Shown: one piece after another, positions 35,742 to 45,091 of the stretch
Position numbering within the stretch: position 1 is the stretch's first letter
Layout: each line of letters opens with the position of its first letter
NCBI RefSeq assembly: GCF_014397785.1
Contig: NZ_VZQQ01000021.1
Span: 59,034 to 123,033 of the forward strand
DNA: 64,000 bases
Reading direction: 5' to 3'
DNA from: Paraburkholderia podalyriae
GTDB taxonomy: Bacteria; Pseudomonadota; Gammaproteobacteria; Burkholderiales; Burkholderiaceae
The notes under the pieces: model-generated
What the model was told of the DNA's origin: nothing
Databases searched by the model: none
Seen by the model: the letters and a program-made list of their open reading frames with translations, nothing else
Translations under genes and position numbers: made by a program

Positions 35742-36430
35742 TCAAGTACCGAGCATCGCCGGCGTAAGCGTTACGGTTTCGCCGGTCCGCGCAGAGCGTG
35801 TCGCGGATTCGCCGCAAGCTAAAGCAGCAATTCCGTCGGCAAGTGTCACCGGCACGGGAGCACCTGTTTTGACGGCGTGGATGAAAGCGGCCCACTCGGC
35901 TTCGTAAGCACGCATGTAGCGTTCGAGGAAGAAATAGAGGGGCTTGGCCGATTGCGTGCCTTCGCTCGTGACTTTCTCGACGGTGTTTTCAAGTACATTC
36001 TTCGCCGACAACAGACCACCGGAACCCAACAGTTCGATGCGCTGGTCGTAGCCATAGCCAGCACGGCGTGAATTCTTGATCACGGCGATCCGGCCGTCCG
36101 CCCAGAAGAGTGTAACGACAGCCGTATCAACGTCGCCGGCTGCGCCGATTTCAGGTTCGACAACCGAAGCGCCCGTGGCTGCTACTTTCGACGGCGCGCC
36201 GCCCATGATCCAGCAGGCGATGTCGAAGTCGTGAATCATCATGTCGCGGAACAGGCCACCCGATGCCTTGATATACGAAATGGGAGGCGGAGCGGGATCG
36301 AAGGAGGTGATGACCAGTAACTCCGCCTTGCCAATTTCTCCCGCGTTGAAAGCCACCTTGAGTGCCGCGAAATTTGGATCGAAACGGCGATTGAAACCGA
36401 TCATCACGGGTTTGCCGGTCCTGGCCGACT
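35742..36430 (-). pseudogene. iolG: Inositol 2-dehydrogenase (Gfo/Idh/MocA) C-terminal remnant
   Basis: About 225 residues match the C-terminal part of IolG: TGKPVMIGFNRRFDPNFAAL, ELLVITSFDPAPPPISYIKA, GGLFRDMMIHDFDIACW, and KNSRRAGYGYDQRIELLG. The N-terminal NAD-binding Rossmann domain (about 115 residues) is gone. Upstream of residue TGKPV the reading continues into recombinase-like sequence, so the gene was cut by an integration or deletion event. No function is expected. Confidence 0.85.
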
Positions 36431-36806
36431 GAGACGCCATCGCCGGATTCGAGGCAGCGTTTCCTCGAGGCCGGGCGGCACCAGCCCCCTGACGGCGCAG
36501 CATCGCGCGCAGCGCGACGATCGGCGAGTTCGATGGTCGACGACTCTTGCTTGAGAGGTCGTGACGCACGTATGTGCGGAGATCTTCGATTGACAGACCT
36601 TGTCAATTCGGCAGACTGTCGCCACACCACCCGTCCAGGAAGCGTTGGACGAATCGACCGTACTTCCTCCGGGTGCCCTCCGCGAGGCCCTTGACGGCGC
36701 CGAGATATGCGTCAAATTCGCTCAGGAATTGAGCTGCGGTCGTGTTTGATGGCAAGAGCGTTACGGGGCATTCCTTGCCGCGCAACGGTTCCGACTGCGT
36801 CATCAT
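36425..36806 (-). pseudogene. Tyrosine recombinase (phage integrase family) N-terminal remnant
   Basis: The reading from 36806 contains FLSEFDAYLGAVKGLAEGTR followed by RKYGRFVQRFLDGW, the SAM-like arm-binding domain of XerC/integrase-type recombinases. It then meets a stop at 36603. Similarity continues past the stop with QGLSIEDLRTYVRHDLSS and in another frame with RGLVPPGLEETLPRIRRWRL. The catalytic domain is absent; the remnant runs directly into the IolG remnant. Confidence 0.65.
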
Positions 36807-36964
36807 CTTCTCCTTGCCGCCACCATGGTCGGTAGGAAAAGTTCAGGACATTATGCGAACCATTGCCAACAACTCATCTCGCGCAATCCCGCCTGAATAC
36901 GGCGGTGTCGCCATCGTCTACATGGCGCTTCGCCTAATCTGCCGGTGTGGGTAATCGCTAATAT

Positions 36965-37154
36965 CTGAAGCTTCGGGTATTCGCGAATCCCGGCCGCCCC
37001 TCTCTGTGGGCATGGCTCAAACGTCACGCGATTGCGAACTTCTGCCCCGACGACCTCGACGAGTTGCATACCGTTCGCCCGCAACAAGCTGAAAAGCGCG
37101 CAGCACCGACCTTCGATCATTGCCGCGTGCTGGATTCAGGCAACCTTGTGGTGA
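36965..37154 (+). mobile_element. IS630-family transposase C-terminal remnant with a frameshift
   Basis: The reading LWAWLKRHAIANFCPDDLDE continues to LHTV; after a one-base shift it goes on as ARNKLKSAQHRPSIIAACWI and ends QATLW at the stop TGA 37152-37154. This is the typical end of an IS630-type DDE transposase. The catalytic Asp-Asp part is missing. The stretch 36807-36964 shows no gene. Confidence 0.75.
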
Positions 37155-37189
37155 TGTCATGATTTATGGAAAGGTCAATAATAATACCG

Positions 37190-37855
37190 CTACAGCGACT
37201 GGCTTTCTTCCTGGGTCAGCGCGTGCTCGCGAAACAGGAATTCCGCGCGGTCGCCGTGGCCGGCTTCGATCGCCTGCACGATGCTGTGATGCTGTCGATG
37301 CGCATAGAAGAGCAGATCGCTCATCTTGCTGTCTTCCCTGCCACCGAACGCGACGCTTTCCGGCGAGGTGAACGGCACGAGGTTGCAGCGCGATGTGAAC
37401 TCGGACACGAGCGGGACGTTGGCGGCTTCGAGCACCATCGAATGAAAGCGCTTGTTCATGTCGCCGTACGCGAGTTCGCTCTCTGTATCGAGGCGGTCGC
37501 GCTGCGCGAGAATCCGGTCGCCTTCCGCGAGGCAGACGCGAAGCGCGGCGATGACCGCGGGCGGTGCGCCGCGCTCCGCAAGCGAGCGCGCGGCGAAGCC
37601 TTCGAGCATCGCGCGCAGGCGCAGCGCCTGCTGCGTCTGTTCCGTCGTGAAGACGCGCACGCAATACCCCTTTCGCCCCGCGGGCGCGAGAAGTCCCTCC
37701 TGAGCAAGCGCGGGCAGCGCCTGGCGGATCGGCATGCGCGAGGTGCCGAGGCGCTCGGCGAGTTCCATTTCGAGCAAGCGCTCGCCGGGTTTCAACTCGC
37801 CGCGCAGGATCATTTCACGAAGTTTGAGCGTCGCGGTGGGCTGGTGCGGGGTCAT
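37190..37855 (-). CDS. GntR-family regulator (FCD subfamily, VanR-like), copy A
   Basis: The 221-residue protein has an N-terminal winged helix (TLKLREMILRGELKPGERLL, AERLGTSRMPIRQALPALAQ, EGLLAPAGRKGYCV) and a C-terminal FCD ligand domain (MNKRFHSMVLEAANVPLVSE, AHRQHHSIVQAIEAG). It is clearly paralogous to the regulator at 41383-42045 (RMP(I/V)RQALP, CNLVPF, AHRQHH). Two GGATCC-centred boxes lie 74-148 bases upstream. VanR-like proteins commonly repress aromatic demethylase genes. Confidence 0.9.
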   Translation of the reverse strand: MTPHQPTATLKLREMILRGELKPGERLLEMELAERLGTSRMPIRQALPALAQEGLLAPAGRKGYCVRVFTTEQTQQALRLRAMLEGFAARSLAERGAPPAVIAALRVCLAEGDRILAQRDRLDTESELAYGDMNKRFHSMVLEAANVPLVSEFTSRCNLVPFTSPESVAFGGREDSKMSDLLFYAHRQHHSIVQAIEAGHGDRAEFLFREHALTQEESQSL

Positions 37856-37928
37856 GGCGGGTTCGAATCGTTCAGAGGGCCGCGCGAGGCGGAACGGGCT
37901 GAAATGATACCAATTTGCCGCTGATTCA

Positions 37929-38003
37929 ATGGATCCTGAAGCGTTGCTCTATGCGCCAATACATGCGCGTCAAAGCGACAGTCATGGGTATTGTGGATCC
38001 ATA
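37929..38003. promoter_or_regulatory. Two GGATCC-centred boxes upstream of GntR copy A
   Basis: ATGGATCCTG at 37929-37938 and TTGTGGATCCATA at 37991-38003 share a TGGATCC core with the boxes near the paralogous GntR gene and the liv promoter. They are candidate GntR operators. Confidence 0.5.
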
Positions 38004-38179
38004 AAACGGACTTCAGCGCATGATGGTCTTTCAATGCGGCAAGCCGGTCGCGAAGGACGATGAGACGACACATCGCGGTTTGGTCGATGCAGGTAGGGCG
38101 CCTCGCGCCAGGCATTCACGGATATCCGCTACGCACGGGTGGTTCGGACGCCTCGCACATCACATCGGCGTGTCGGCCC

Positions 38180-39050
38180 GCGTGATCGAGCGCAAGCGCA
38201 TCGGGCAGCTTAGCGGCGGGCCCAGGCAGGATCCCATTGCGCCGGCGGAACGCGGTAAGCTGGCGCGCCCTCTGTACGCCCGGCACAGGCAGCGTATCAA
38301 ACACATGTGCGCGGCGTTCGGTCTCGCACGTCGGCGCGGCCATTCAGCACAGGAACCCGGCTCGTGTGACGAGGCTTTTCAGCACCGTGATCGAACGCGT
38401 TTCCACGCCAATCTGCGGCGGCTCGAGCCCCTGCGACCGGAAGAGCCGCTGCAATTCCTCGAACGGTGCCGTCCCGCGCGGCGGCATGCACCATTGTGCA
38501 TCGCGCGTATCGGCGAGTGTGAGGCTGCTTTGGGCGCGCAGCGGATGGTCGAGCGCCGCGACGACCTCGCTGACGTCGCTCCATCCGCAATCCTTGATCG
38601 ACACAATCTCCTCGGTGTCGTGTGTCGTGTATCGCGGTGCCGAGCGCAAGATCGATCTCGGCGCTGATGAGCGCGTGCGCGAGCCGGTCCCACACGCCCT
38701 CGATGATCGTTACCCGCAGGTTCGGCCAGCGCGCGAGCACGTGACTGACCGCTTTCGGCAGCACGCGGCTTGCGATGCTCGCGACCGCGCCAACGCGGAT
38801 CGTGCCGCGCGCGAGGCCGCGCATCGCGCCGCAACTGCGTCGCGTGCGGCAACAGGGTGCTGCCGATCGCCGCCAGCTGAGTATCCTTCGAATGACGTTC
38901 GAACAGCGCGCAGCCGACGTCGTCTTCGAGATTCTTGATGGTGCGGCTCCGCGCGGGCTGGCTGAGATTGAGAAGTTCGGCAGCGCGGCCAAGGCTGCCC
39001 GCCTCGGCGATCGTGACGAACGCGCGCAGTTGCAGAAGATTGAAAGTCAT
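38180..39050 (-). pseudogene. LysR-family regulator pseudogene with at least two frameshifts
   Basis: From ATG 39050 the sequence MTFNLLQLRAFVTIAEAGSL and LNLSQPARSRTIKNLEDDVG is a clean LysR HTH. Near 38830 the match moves to a second frame (GTIRVGAVASIASRVLPKAV, then RVTIIEGVWDRLAHALI). Near 38630 it moves to a third (EIVSIKDCGWSDV, FEELQRLFRSQGLEPPQIGV). The tail at 38343-38180 reads TLPVPGVQRARQLTAFRRRN after another stop. The parts add up to a normal regulator of about 300 residues. It lies between two aromatic regulators and is probably a dead local regulator. Confidence 0.8.
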
Positions 39051-39246
39051 GCGTCGATGTTAGGGCTGAGGGATGCCTGGAGGAAAGCGCCCGTATGGTG
39101 GCAGCGCATCGGATCGCAATCCCGCCTGCCGGTCGCGAATCGGGCAGCCTGGCGACTACCTTGATGGTGTGGTCCGGCGTTTCGCGCGGAACCAGTCAGA
39201 CGGCGTGCGCAGGCCGTGACGCCCCGCGCACGCCCCTACCCACACA

Positions 39247-40197
39247 CTACAGATCGAGCACGATAACCGGCGACCGCGACCGCGAGCAGCACGGCAGGAG
39301 CTGATTGTTTGCGGCCCGTTCCTCGTTGGACAGATAGCTGTCGCGATGCTCCGGCTCGCCTTCGACGACCCGGGTCAAACAGGTCCCGCATACACCCTGC
39401 TCGCAGGCCGTCTGGATCTCGACGCCCTGCGCGGCGAGCGCCTGCACGATTGACTGATCGGCGGCCACGTCGATCGTCTGCCCGGAGCGGTGCAGCCGCA
39501 CCTGGAACGCACCGCATGCCGACGCTGGCTGCGCCGGCGCCGCGAAATACTCGCGATGCAGGCGATCGTCCGCCCATCCGGCCGCCTTCGCGCGTTCGAG
39601 CACCGCATCGATGAAGCCGACTGGCCCGCACACGTACAGGCGCCTGCCGGGCGCCGGCGCGGCCACGACCTGGCCGAGATCGATACGGTATTCTTCCGGA
39701 TCGACGTCGTGGTAGATCCGCGTGTGCGGCTGCAGGTCCGGCTCCGCGAACCGGTCGGTGAACGCGGTGCGCTCCGGCGAACGCGTGCTGTAGTGCATCT
39801 CGAACGAGGCGCCGCGCGCGGCGAGCTGTTCGGCCATGGCGAGGATCGGCGTTACACCGATGCCGCCCGCGACCAGCACCGTGTGGGTCGCGTCGGGATC
39901 CAGCGGGAACAGGTTGCGCGGCGCGCTGATCTCGACGTGCGTGCCCGGCTGCAGTTGATGCATCGCGACCGAGCCGCCGCGCGAAACGGGGTCGCGCAGC
40001 ACGCCGATCCGGTAGCGATGCGTCTCGTCGGGCGCGTTGCACAGCGAATACTGGCGCACCAGCCCGTCGGCGATCTTCACGTCGATGTGCGCGCCCGCCT
40101 CGAACGCGGGCAGCGGCGCACCGTCCGTGCTGACGAATTCGAACACGCAGATGTCCTCTGCGGCCGTGCGCTTGTCGGCGAGCAGGACCTTCATCAC
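39247..40197 (-). CDS. vanB: Phthalate/vanillate-type Rieske oxygenase reductase (VanB-like)
   Basis: The 316-residue protein has an FMN/FAD-binding part (FEAGAHIDVKI, VRQYSLCNAP), an NADH part (LVAGGIGVTPILAMAE, LYVCGPVGFIDAV) and a C-terminal plant-type [2Fe-2S] domain with CEQGVCGTCLTRVVEGE and LLPCCSRSRS. This is the VanB/phthalate dioxygenase reductase order. It overlaps the stop of the oxygenase gene by 4 bases and should feed it electrons. A close paralogue lies at 56382-57332. Confidence 0.92.
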   Translation of the reverse strand: MMKVLLADKRTAAEDICVFEFVSTDGAPLPAFEAGAHIDVKIADGLVRQYSLCNAPDETHRYRIGVLRDPVSRGGSVAMHQLQPGTHVEISAPRNLFPLDPDATHTVLVAGGIGVTPILAMAEQLAARGASFEMHYSTRSPERTAFTDRFAEPDLQPHTRIYHDVDPEEYRIDLGQVVAAPAPGRRLYVCGPVGFIDAVLERAKAAGWADDRLHREYFAAPAQPASACGAFQVRLHRSGQTIDVAADQSIVQALAAQGVEIQTACEQGVCGTCLTRVVEGEPEHRDSYLSNEERAANNQLLPCCSRSRSPVIVLDL

Positions 40198-41240
40198 ACC
40201 TGCTCCGGCTCGGTCGCGCGTTCCGCTGCGATCAGGCGGTCGAGCACCTTGCGCGACTGCACGCCGCCCGAGTCGATGTTCAGCTTGAGCAGGCGACGCT
40301 CCGGGTACGTCAGCAGGTTGCGCTGCTGCGCTTCGAGCATGTCCTGGTCTTCAGCAAAGATCTGCCCCTGGCCCTTGCGGATCGCGGCGGTCAGCTCGGC
40401 GTCCTGCGGCCGGTAGTTGCGCGCCATGCCCCAGAAATACCAGATCGACGTGTCGGTTTCCGGCGTGATGAAGTCGACGACGATGCTGCCCGCCTTGTGT
40501 TCGGGCGCGGCGTGATAGCCGCCCTTGCCGGCGTGCGCGACGCCCACTTCGATCATCACGTGGCTCGGCGGCGTGAAGCGGCAGATCTGCCAGCGGTCGC
40601 ACGGCACGTCACCGTCGAGTCCGTTCGCACGCAGTGCGCCCGCCCAGAACGGCGGCGGCATGATGTTCTCCATGTGGCGGCTCGTCACCACGCTGTCGCC
40701 TTCGGCGCTCGTCACCGGCGGCGCTTCCTCGATCTCGTCCTGGCCGATGCTGCTCGCGTGGACGTAGGTCTCGTGGGTCAGGTCCATCAGGTTGTCGATC
40801 ATCAGGCGATAGTCGCAACCGATGTGATAGAGGCCGCCGCCATAGGCCCACTGCTCGCTCTCCGCCCATTCGAGATGCGGGATCTTTGCCGCGTTAGCCT
40901 TCGCGGCGTCGCCGGGCCATACCCAGATGAAGCCGTGACGCTCGACCGACGGATAGCGCCGCACTGCCGGGAAGCCGCCGACCCGCTGGCCGATCATCTT
41001 CGCGCAGCGGCCGTCGTGGCCGACCGTGAGGCCGTGATAGCCGCACACGAGTTGGCCTTCGCGCACGAAGCCGAGCGACAGCGGCGCGCCGCGGTGCGGG
41101 CAGAAATCCTCCAGCGCGGACACCTCGCCGTTCTCGCCGCGGAAGAACACCATCGCCTCGTTGCAGATCTTCCGGCCAAGCGGCTTGCCGTCGATCTCGT
41201 CCAGCGTGCATGCGACATACCACGTGTTTTTCAGGAACAT
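40194..41240 (-). CDS. vanA: Rieske oxygenase, VanA-like aromatic O-demethylase
   Basis: The 348-residue protein carries the Rieske ligands CPHRGAPLSLG and CGYHGL near residues 47-70 and a mononuclear iron site around DNLMDLTHETYVHASSIG (residues 150-170), typical of vanillate O-demethylase and related enzymes that release formaldehyde from methoxy groups. With the VanB-like reductase it could demethylate vanillate, syringate or 3-O-methylgallate. Its neighbours (ring-cleavage dioxygenase, galBCD, formaldehyde dehydrogenase) favour a syringate/methylgallate-type substrate. It is divergent from ligBA with the GntR gene in between. Confidence 0.9.
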   Translation of the reverse strand: MFLKNTWYVACTLDEIDGKPLGRKICNEAMVFFRGENGEVSALEDFCPHRGAPLSLGFVREGQLVCGYHGLTVGHDGRCAKMIGQRVGGFPAVRRYPSVERHGFIWVWPGDAAKANAAKIPHLEWAESEQWAYGGGLYHIGCDYRLMIDNLMDLTHETYVHASSIGQDEIEEAPPVTSAEGDSVVTSRHMENIMPPPFWAGALRANGLDGDVPCDRWQICRFTPPSHVMIEVGVAHAGKGGYHAAPEHKAGSIVVDFITPETDTSIWYFWGMARNYRPQDAELTAAIRKGQGQIFAEDQDMLEAQQRNLLTYPERRLLKLNIDSGGVQSRKVLDRLIAAERATEPEQV

Positions 41241-41382
41241 GTTTTTCGTCTCCTGGGAGCGTGTCGCGCTCCCGTCCGTTCATCGTGATTGAGATAGCTA
41301 ATCAAAAATGCAAGGGTCCCGGCGGCGGCTCGCCGTGACGACGCGTCGTTGATCCGGTTTGGCCGGCGGGCCGGCCGGCGAA

Positions 41383-42045
41383 TCAGTCGTGCGCCATGCT
41401 GTATTCCTGCGTGACGATATGTTCGCGGCACAGGAATTCCGCGCGATCGCCTTGCCGGCGGCGGATCGCCTCGACGATCGCGTGGTGCTGGCGATGCGCG
41501 TAGGTCAGCAGATCGACAGACAGATTACGGTCGGTGTGGCCGAACGCGACGCTGCCCGGCGAAACGAAGGGCACGAGATTGCAGCGCATCACGAACGATT
41601 CGAGCAGCCCCGACCCGGTGCCGCCAACGAGCAGTTCGTGGAACGTCGCGTTCATCTCCGCGTACTGAATCTGGGTTTCTGAGGTCATCGAGCGCGCTGA
41701 CAGCAGCGCGTCGCCGGTGGCGAGGCATGCCTCCATCTGCGCGAGCAGCGCTTCGGGCGCGCCCCGTTCCGCGAGCGCGCGCGCGGCGAAGCTTTCCAGC
41801 GCGCCGCGCAGACGTAGCGCCTGCTGGCTTTCGCCAGGCGTAAACGCGCGCACCGCGTAGCCGCGATTGCCGGCACGCACGAGCAGGCCTTCCTGCGCGA
41901 GCACCGGCAACGCCTGGCGCACGGGCATGCGCGACACCCCGAGTTGCTCCGCGAGCGAGGCTTCCTTGACGCGCTCGCCGGGTTCGAGCACGCCGTTCAG
42001 GATCATCTCGCGCAGTTGCAGAATGGTCGGAGTCGCATGAAGCAT
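41383..42045 (-). CDS. GntR-family regulator (FCD subfamily, VanR-like), copy B
   Basis: The start ATG 42045 (MLHATPTILQLREMILNG) has a GAGGA ribosome site and is preferred to an ATG 36 bases upstream. The 220-residue protein has a winged-helix N-terminus (EQLGVSRMPVRQALPVLAQE, GLLVRAGNRGYAV) and an FCD domain (YAEMNATFHELLVG, AHRQHHAIVEAI). It lies between the vanAB-like operon and ligBA, with two GGATCC palindromes in the ligB-side promoter gap, so it is the likely repressor of both. Confidence 0.9.
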   Translation of the reverse strand: MLHATPTILQLREMILNGVLEPGERVKEASLAEQLGVSRMPVRQALPVLAQEGLLVRAGNRGYAVRAFTPGESQQALRLRGALESFAARALAERGAPEALLAQMEACLATGDALLSARSMTSETQIQYAEMNATFHELLVGGTGSGLLESFVMRCNLVPFVSPGSVAFGHTDRNLSVDLLTYAHRQHHAIVEAIRRRQGDRAEFLCREHIVTQEYSMAHD

Positions 42046-42099
42046 CGTGATCCTCAAAAAGGAACCGGCATTAGAAGCCAAGATAGGATGGGTGAATTA

Positions 42100-42162
42100 T
42101 TGGATCCCAAATCTCCAAAAAACAGCGGTATAAACCCTGATTTTTACTATTTCGGGATCCAA
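42100..42162. promoter_or_regulatory. Paired GGATCC operator boxes between GntR copy B and ligB
   Basis: TTGGATCCCAA at 42100-42110 and GGGATCCAA at 42154-42162 form two related palindromes whose centres are 52 bases apart, about five helical turns. They sit in the 227-base divergent gap and are likely GntR-binding sites. Confidence 0.6.
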
Positions 42163-42272
42163 TGTAGCATTGACACCCACAATGGACAGCTCGTCGGCGG
42201 GCGCCGCGGCCCACAAAGCCGGCGCGCCGCGATGGTTGCCGATCCGCCACGCAACAACACGGGAGACAGGTT

Positions 42273-43112
42273 TTGGCAACAATCATCGGAGGGATCGGTA
42301 CGTCGCACGTACCGACGATCGGCCTCGCCTACGACAGGGGCAAGCAGGACGATCCGGCATGGGCGCCGTTGTTCAAGGGCTACGAGCCGGTCGCGCAGTG
42401 GCTCGCCGACAAGCGGGCCGACGTCCTGGTGTTTTTTTACAACGATCACTGCACGACCTTCTTCTTCGACCTCTATCCGACTTTCGCCATCGGCATCGGC
42501 GAATCGTTTCCGATCGCGGACGAAGGCGGCGGCGCGCGTCAGCTGCCGCCGTTGCGCGGCGACGTCGCGCTGCAGGCGCATATCGCCGAATCGCTCGTCA
42601 ACGACGAATTCGACCTCGCGGTGTTCCAGGACAAGCCGATCGATCACGGCTGCACGTCGCCGTTGCCGTTGATGTGGCCGCACCGCCCGGACTGGCCGGG
42701 CACGATCGTGCCGATCGCGATCAACGTGCTGCAGTATCCGCTGCCGACCGGGCGCCGCTGCTACAAGCTCGGCCAGGCGGTACGTCGGGCGATCGAGTCG
42801 TATCCGGAGGACCTGCGCGTCGTGATCGTCGGCACGGGCGGGCTGTCGCACCAGATCCACGGCGAACGCACCGGCTTTAACGACGAGGAATGGGATCGCA
42901 CCTTCCTCGACCTGCTCGAACGGGATCCCGAACAGCTGGCCGAACTGAAGCACGCGGAGTACGTGCGGCGCGGCGGCGCGGAAAGCGTCGAGCAGATCAT
43001 GTGGTTGTCGATGCGCGGCGCGCTCGGCCCGGCCGTGAAGCGCGTCCACCTGAACTACTACCTTGGGATGACGACCGCGATGACCGTTACCGTCTACGAG
43101 GAGGCCGTATGA
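42273..43112 (+). CDS. ligB: LigB-type extradiol dioxygenase beta subunit (protocatechuate 4,5- or gallate-type)
   Basis: The 279-residue catalytic subunit starts at TTG 42273 after a GGGAGACAGG ribosome site. Class III extradiol ligands are in place: His12 in GTSHVP, His59 in YNDH, a later His in GTGGLSHQIHG near residue 195, and Glu in ESVEQIMW near residue 240. It cleaves a catecholic acid ring next to the hydroxyls; with galBCD but no CHMS dehydrogenase or PDC hydrolase in view, gallate giving 4-oxalomesaconate is the best-fitting substrate. The ligA stop-start overlap (ATGA) shows coupling. Confidence 0.9.
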   Translation: MATIIGGIGTSHVPTIGLAYDRGKQDDPAWAPLFKGYEPVAQWLADKRADVLVFFYNDHCTTFFFDLYPTFAIGIGESFPIADEGGGARQLPPLRGDVALQAHIAESLVNDEFDLAVFQDKPIDHGCTSPLPLMWPHRPDWPGTIVPIAINVLQYPLPTGRRCYKLGQAVRRAIESYPEDLRVVIVGTGGLSHQIHGERTGFNDEEWDRTFLDLLERDPEQLAELKHAEYVRRGGAESVEQIMWLSMRGALGPAVKRVHLNYYLGMTTAMTVTVYEEAV

Positions 43113-43468
43113 ATCCGCAACTCGAAGGCATCGAGCAGGTCGACGGCACCTACATATTCGATCTGCGCACGAGCAACCGGACACTGAAGCTGAACCGCTT
43201 CTTCTGGCGGATGATCGACGCCAGCTACCGCGCCGCCTACGTCGCCGATCCCGCCGCGACGATGGCGGCGGCCGGGCTCACGGTCGACGAGCAGGCGATG
43301 ATTGCGCGGCTCGACTGGATCGGGCTCGTGCGTCACGGCGTGAATTTCTTCGTGCTCGAAAAATTCGCGCGCGTCGCCCGGCTGTCCAATCTGGAAGTTT
43401 ACGCGAGCATGCGCGGCGAGACGCTCGATGCGTTCCTCGCAACCCGGCGCGTGCCGACCATGCGCTGA
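43109..43468 (+). CDS. ligA: LigA-type extradiol dioxygenase alpha subunit
   Basis: The 119-residue helical subunit overlaps ligB by 4 bases. It carries the LigA-family segments LKLNRFFWRMIDASYRAAYV, GLTVDEQAMIARLDWIGLV and RHGVNFFVLEKFARV. In the LigAB heterotetramer this subunit caps the active site. Gene order here is ligB-ligA, the reverse of the Sphingobium case. Confidence 0.9.
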   Translation: MNPQLEGIEQVDGTYIFDLRTSNRTLKLNRFFWRMIDASYRAAYVADPAATMAAAGLTVDEQAMIARLDWIGLVRHGVNFFVLEKFARVARLSNLEVYASMRGETLDAFLATRRVPTMR

Positions 43469-43492
43469 GCGGCGTTCGAGGGGGGGCGCGAC

Positions 43493-44830
43493 ATGGGACC
43501 GGTCTGTATCGACGCCGAACCGGCGTGTCCGCAAGACAGCGGCGAACCGGATTCATGGGGGCGTGCGGCGCCTTGCGCGCCGGGCGGCGGCGTGCTGCTG
43601 CTCAAGCTGCGCTCGTTGCGCGCCGTCGTCGCGGTGATCGGCCACGAATCCGTCACGCAGGCCGCGCATTCGCTGCATTTGTCGCCTTCGGCGGTGGCCC
43701 GCGCCATCTCGGACATCGAGAGCGAGCTGGGTTTCCCGCTGTTCCAGCGCAGCGTGCGCGGCCTCGTGCCGAATCCGGCAGGGAGCCTGCTCGGCATGCG
43801 CGCGACGCGCGCGCTCGCCGAACTGGCTGACGGGCATCGCGAGGCATTTGCCCACGCGGTCCGGTCCGACGGCGCGGAGCGCAATGTGGAGCGCGGCGCG
43901 GGCCGTTTCGCCGAGGTGGTGACGCTGCCGCAACTGAGCAGTTTTGTCGCGGTGTCGGAACTCGGCAGCGGCGCGCTCGCGGCGCAGCGGCTCCAGTGTT
44001 CGCAGCCGACCATCCAGCGCAACCTCGACCAGCTCGAGAATCTGTCGGGCATGAAGCTGTTCCGCCGTACGCCGCAAGGCACGCGGCTCACCGACGACGG
44101 CCTCGCGCTGCTCGGGCCCGTCAAGCGCGCGCTGTGGGAACTGGCCATCGCCGACGACGAACTGGGCCGCTTCGGCGGTCGCCGACACGGCTCGGTGGTC
44201 GTCGCGGCGCTGCCCCTGTCGAGCAGCTTTCTGCTGCCGCAGGCGATCGACCGGCTCGTGTGCAAGCACACGGACCTGATGGTCACCATCGTCGACGGCA
44301 CCTACGATGCGCTGATCCGGCAGTTGCGCCATGCGGACGTCGACATGATCGTCGGCGCGCTGCGCGTGCATGACGTGCCGCCTGATATCCGCCAGGAAGC
44401 GCTGTTCGACGACACATTGAGGGTGGTCACGCGCCCCGGACATCCGTGCTTCAACCAGTGCGCCACGACGCTCGCGGACCTGATGACCTACGACTGGCTG
44501 ACGCCGCTGCCCGGCACGCCGGCCCGCACGACCTTCGAACGAATATTTGTCGCCGAAGGGCTCGATCCGCCGAAGACGCGGCTGCAGGTGAACAGCTCGG
44601 CGGTCGTGCGCGGGCTGCTCTCGGGCAGTGACCGGCTCGCGCTGCTGTCGCCGGTGCAGATTTTCGAAGAATTGCAGAGCGGCGAACTCGCCGTGGTGCC
44701 CGTACCGCTGCGGGACGCCACCCGCGCAATCGGCATCGCGACGCGCAGCGACGGCGTGCTGTCGCCCGGCGCGCTGCAACTGGTCGAGGAGCTGCGCGCG
44801 GTGTCGGCCGCGATGCGCGGTGGTGCCTGA
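43493..44830 (+). CDS. LysR-type regulator with two tandem N-terminal helix-turn-helix domains
   Basis: At 445 residues the protein is about 140 longer than usual. The first HTH covers about residues 37-110 (SLRAVVAVIGHESVTQAAHS, LHLSPSAVARAISDIESELG). A second covers about 142-210 (LPQLSSFVAVSELGSGALAA, QRLQCSQPTIQRNLDQLENL). One effector domain follows (VDGTYDALIRQLRHADVDMI, LTPLPGTPARTTFERIF). It lies 24 bases after ligA and upstream of the liv operon. A frameshifted paralogue with the same double-HTH plan is at 59256-60574, so this is a true family architecture and not an assembly error. Confidence 0.88.
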   Translation: MGPVCIDAEPACPQDSGEPDSWGRAAPCAPGGGVLLLKLRSLRAVVAVIGHESVTQAAHSLHLSPSAVARAISDIESELGFPLFQRSVRGLVPNPAGSLLGMRATRALAELADGHREAFAHAVRSDGAERNVERGAGRFAEVVTLPQLSSFVAVSELGSGALAAQRLQCSQPTIQRNLDQLENLSGMKLFRRTPQGTRLTDDGLALLGPVKRALWELAIADDELGRFGGRRHGSVVVAALPLSSSFLLPQAIDRLVCKHTDLMVTIVDGTYDALIRQLRHADVDMIVGALRVHDVPPDIRQEALFDDTLRVVTRPGHPCFNQCATTLADLMTYDWLTPLPGTPARTTFERIFVAEGLDPPKTRLQVNSSAVVRGLLSGSDRLALLSPVQIFEELQSGELAVVPVPLRDATRAIGIATRSDGVLSPGALQLVEELRAVSAAMRGGA

Positions 44831-44970
44831 GCCGTCCGACGCACGCGCGGGCATCGCGCGCGTCTTCCTTTCCTGTGTGTTTTCGGCCCATGCCGTCGTG
44901 GCCTGCGCGCGTCCCGCAGCGCCCTTTCGTGCGCGGCTGACGATGCGCGGGTGAAGCGTCGCTAGATCCG

Positions 44971-45091
44971 TTTGGGATCCCGTACGGGAAATCCCGGGGA
45001 TATACGAAAAACGCAATGTGCACGCAGAGAGTTGCAATCGACGGGATCCCGGCCGTTCATTAAGCTTCATTTTCCGACACATAGGATCCCG
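44971..45091 (+). promoter_or_regulatory. Three GGATCC-centred boxes upstream of the liv operon
   Basis: TTTGGGATCCCGTA (44971-44984), ACGGGATCCCGG (45041-45052) and ATAGGATCCCGA (45081-45092) lie in the 318-base gap before the binding-protein gene. They match the boxes around GntR copies A and B, suggesting one regulon. Confidence 0.6.
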
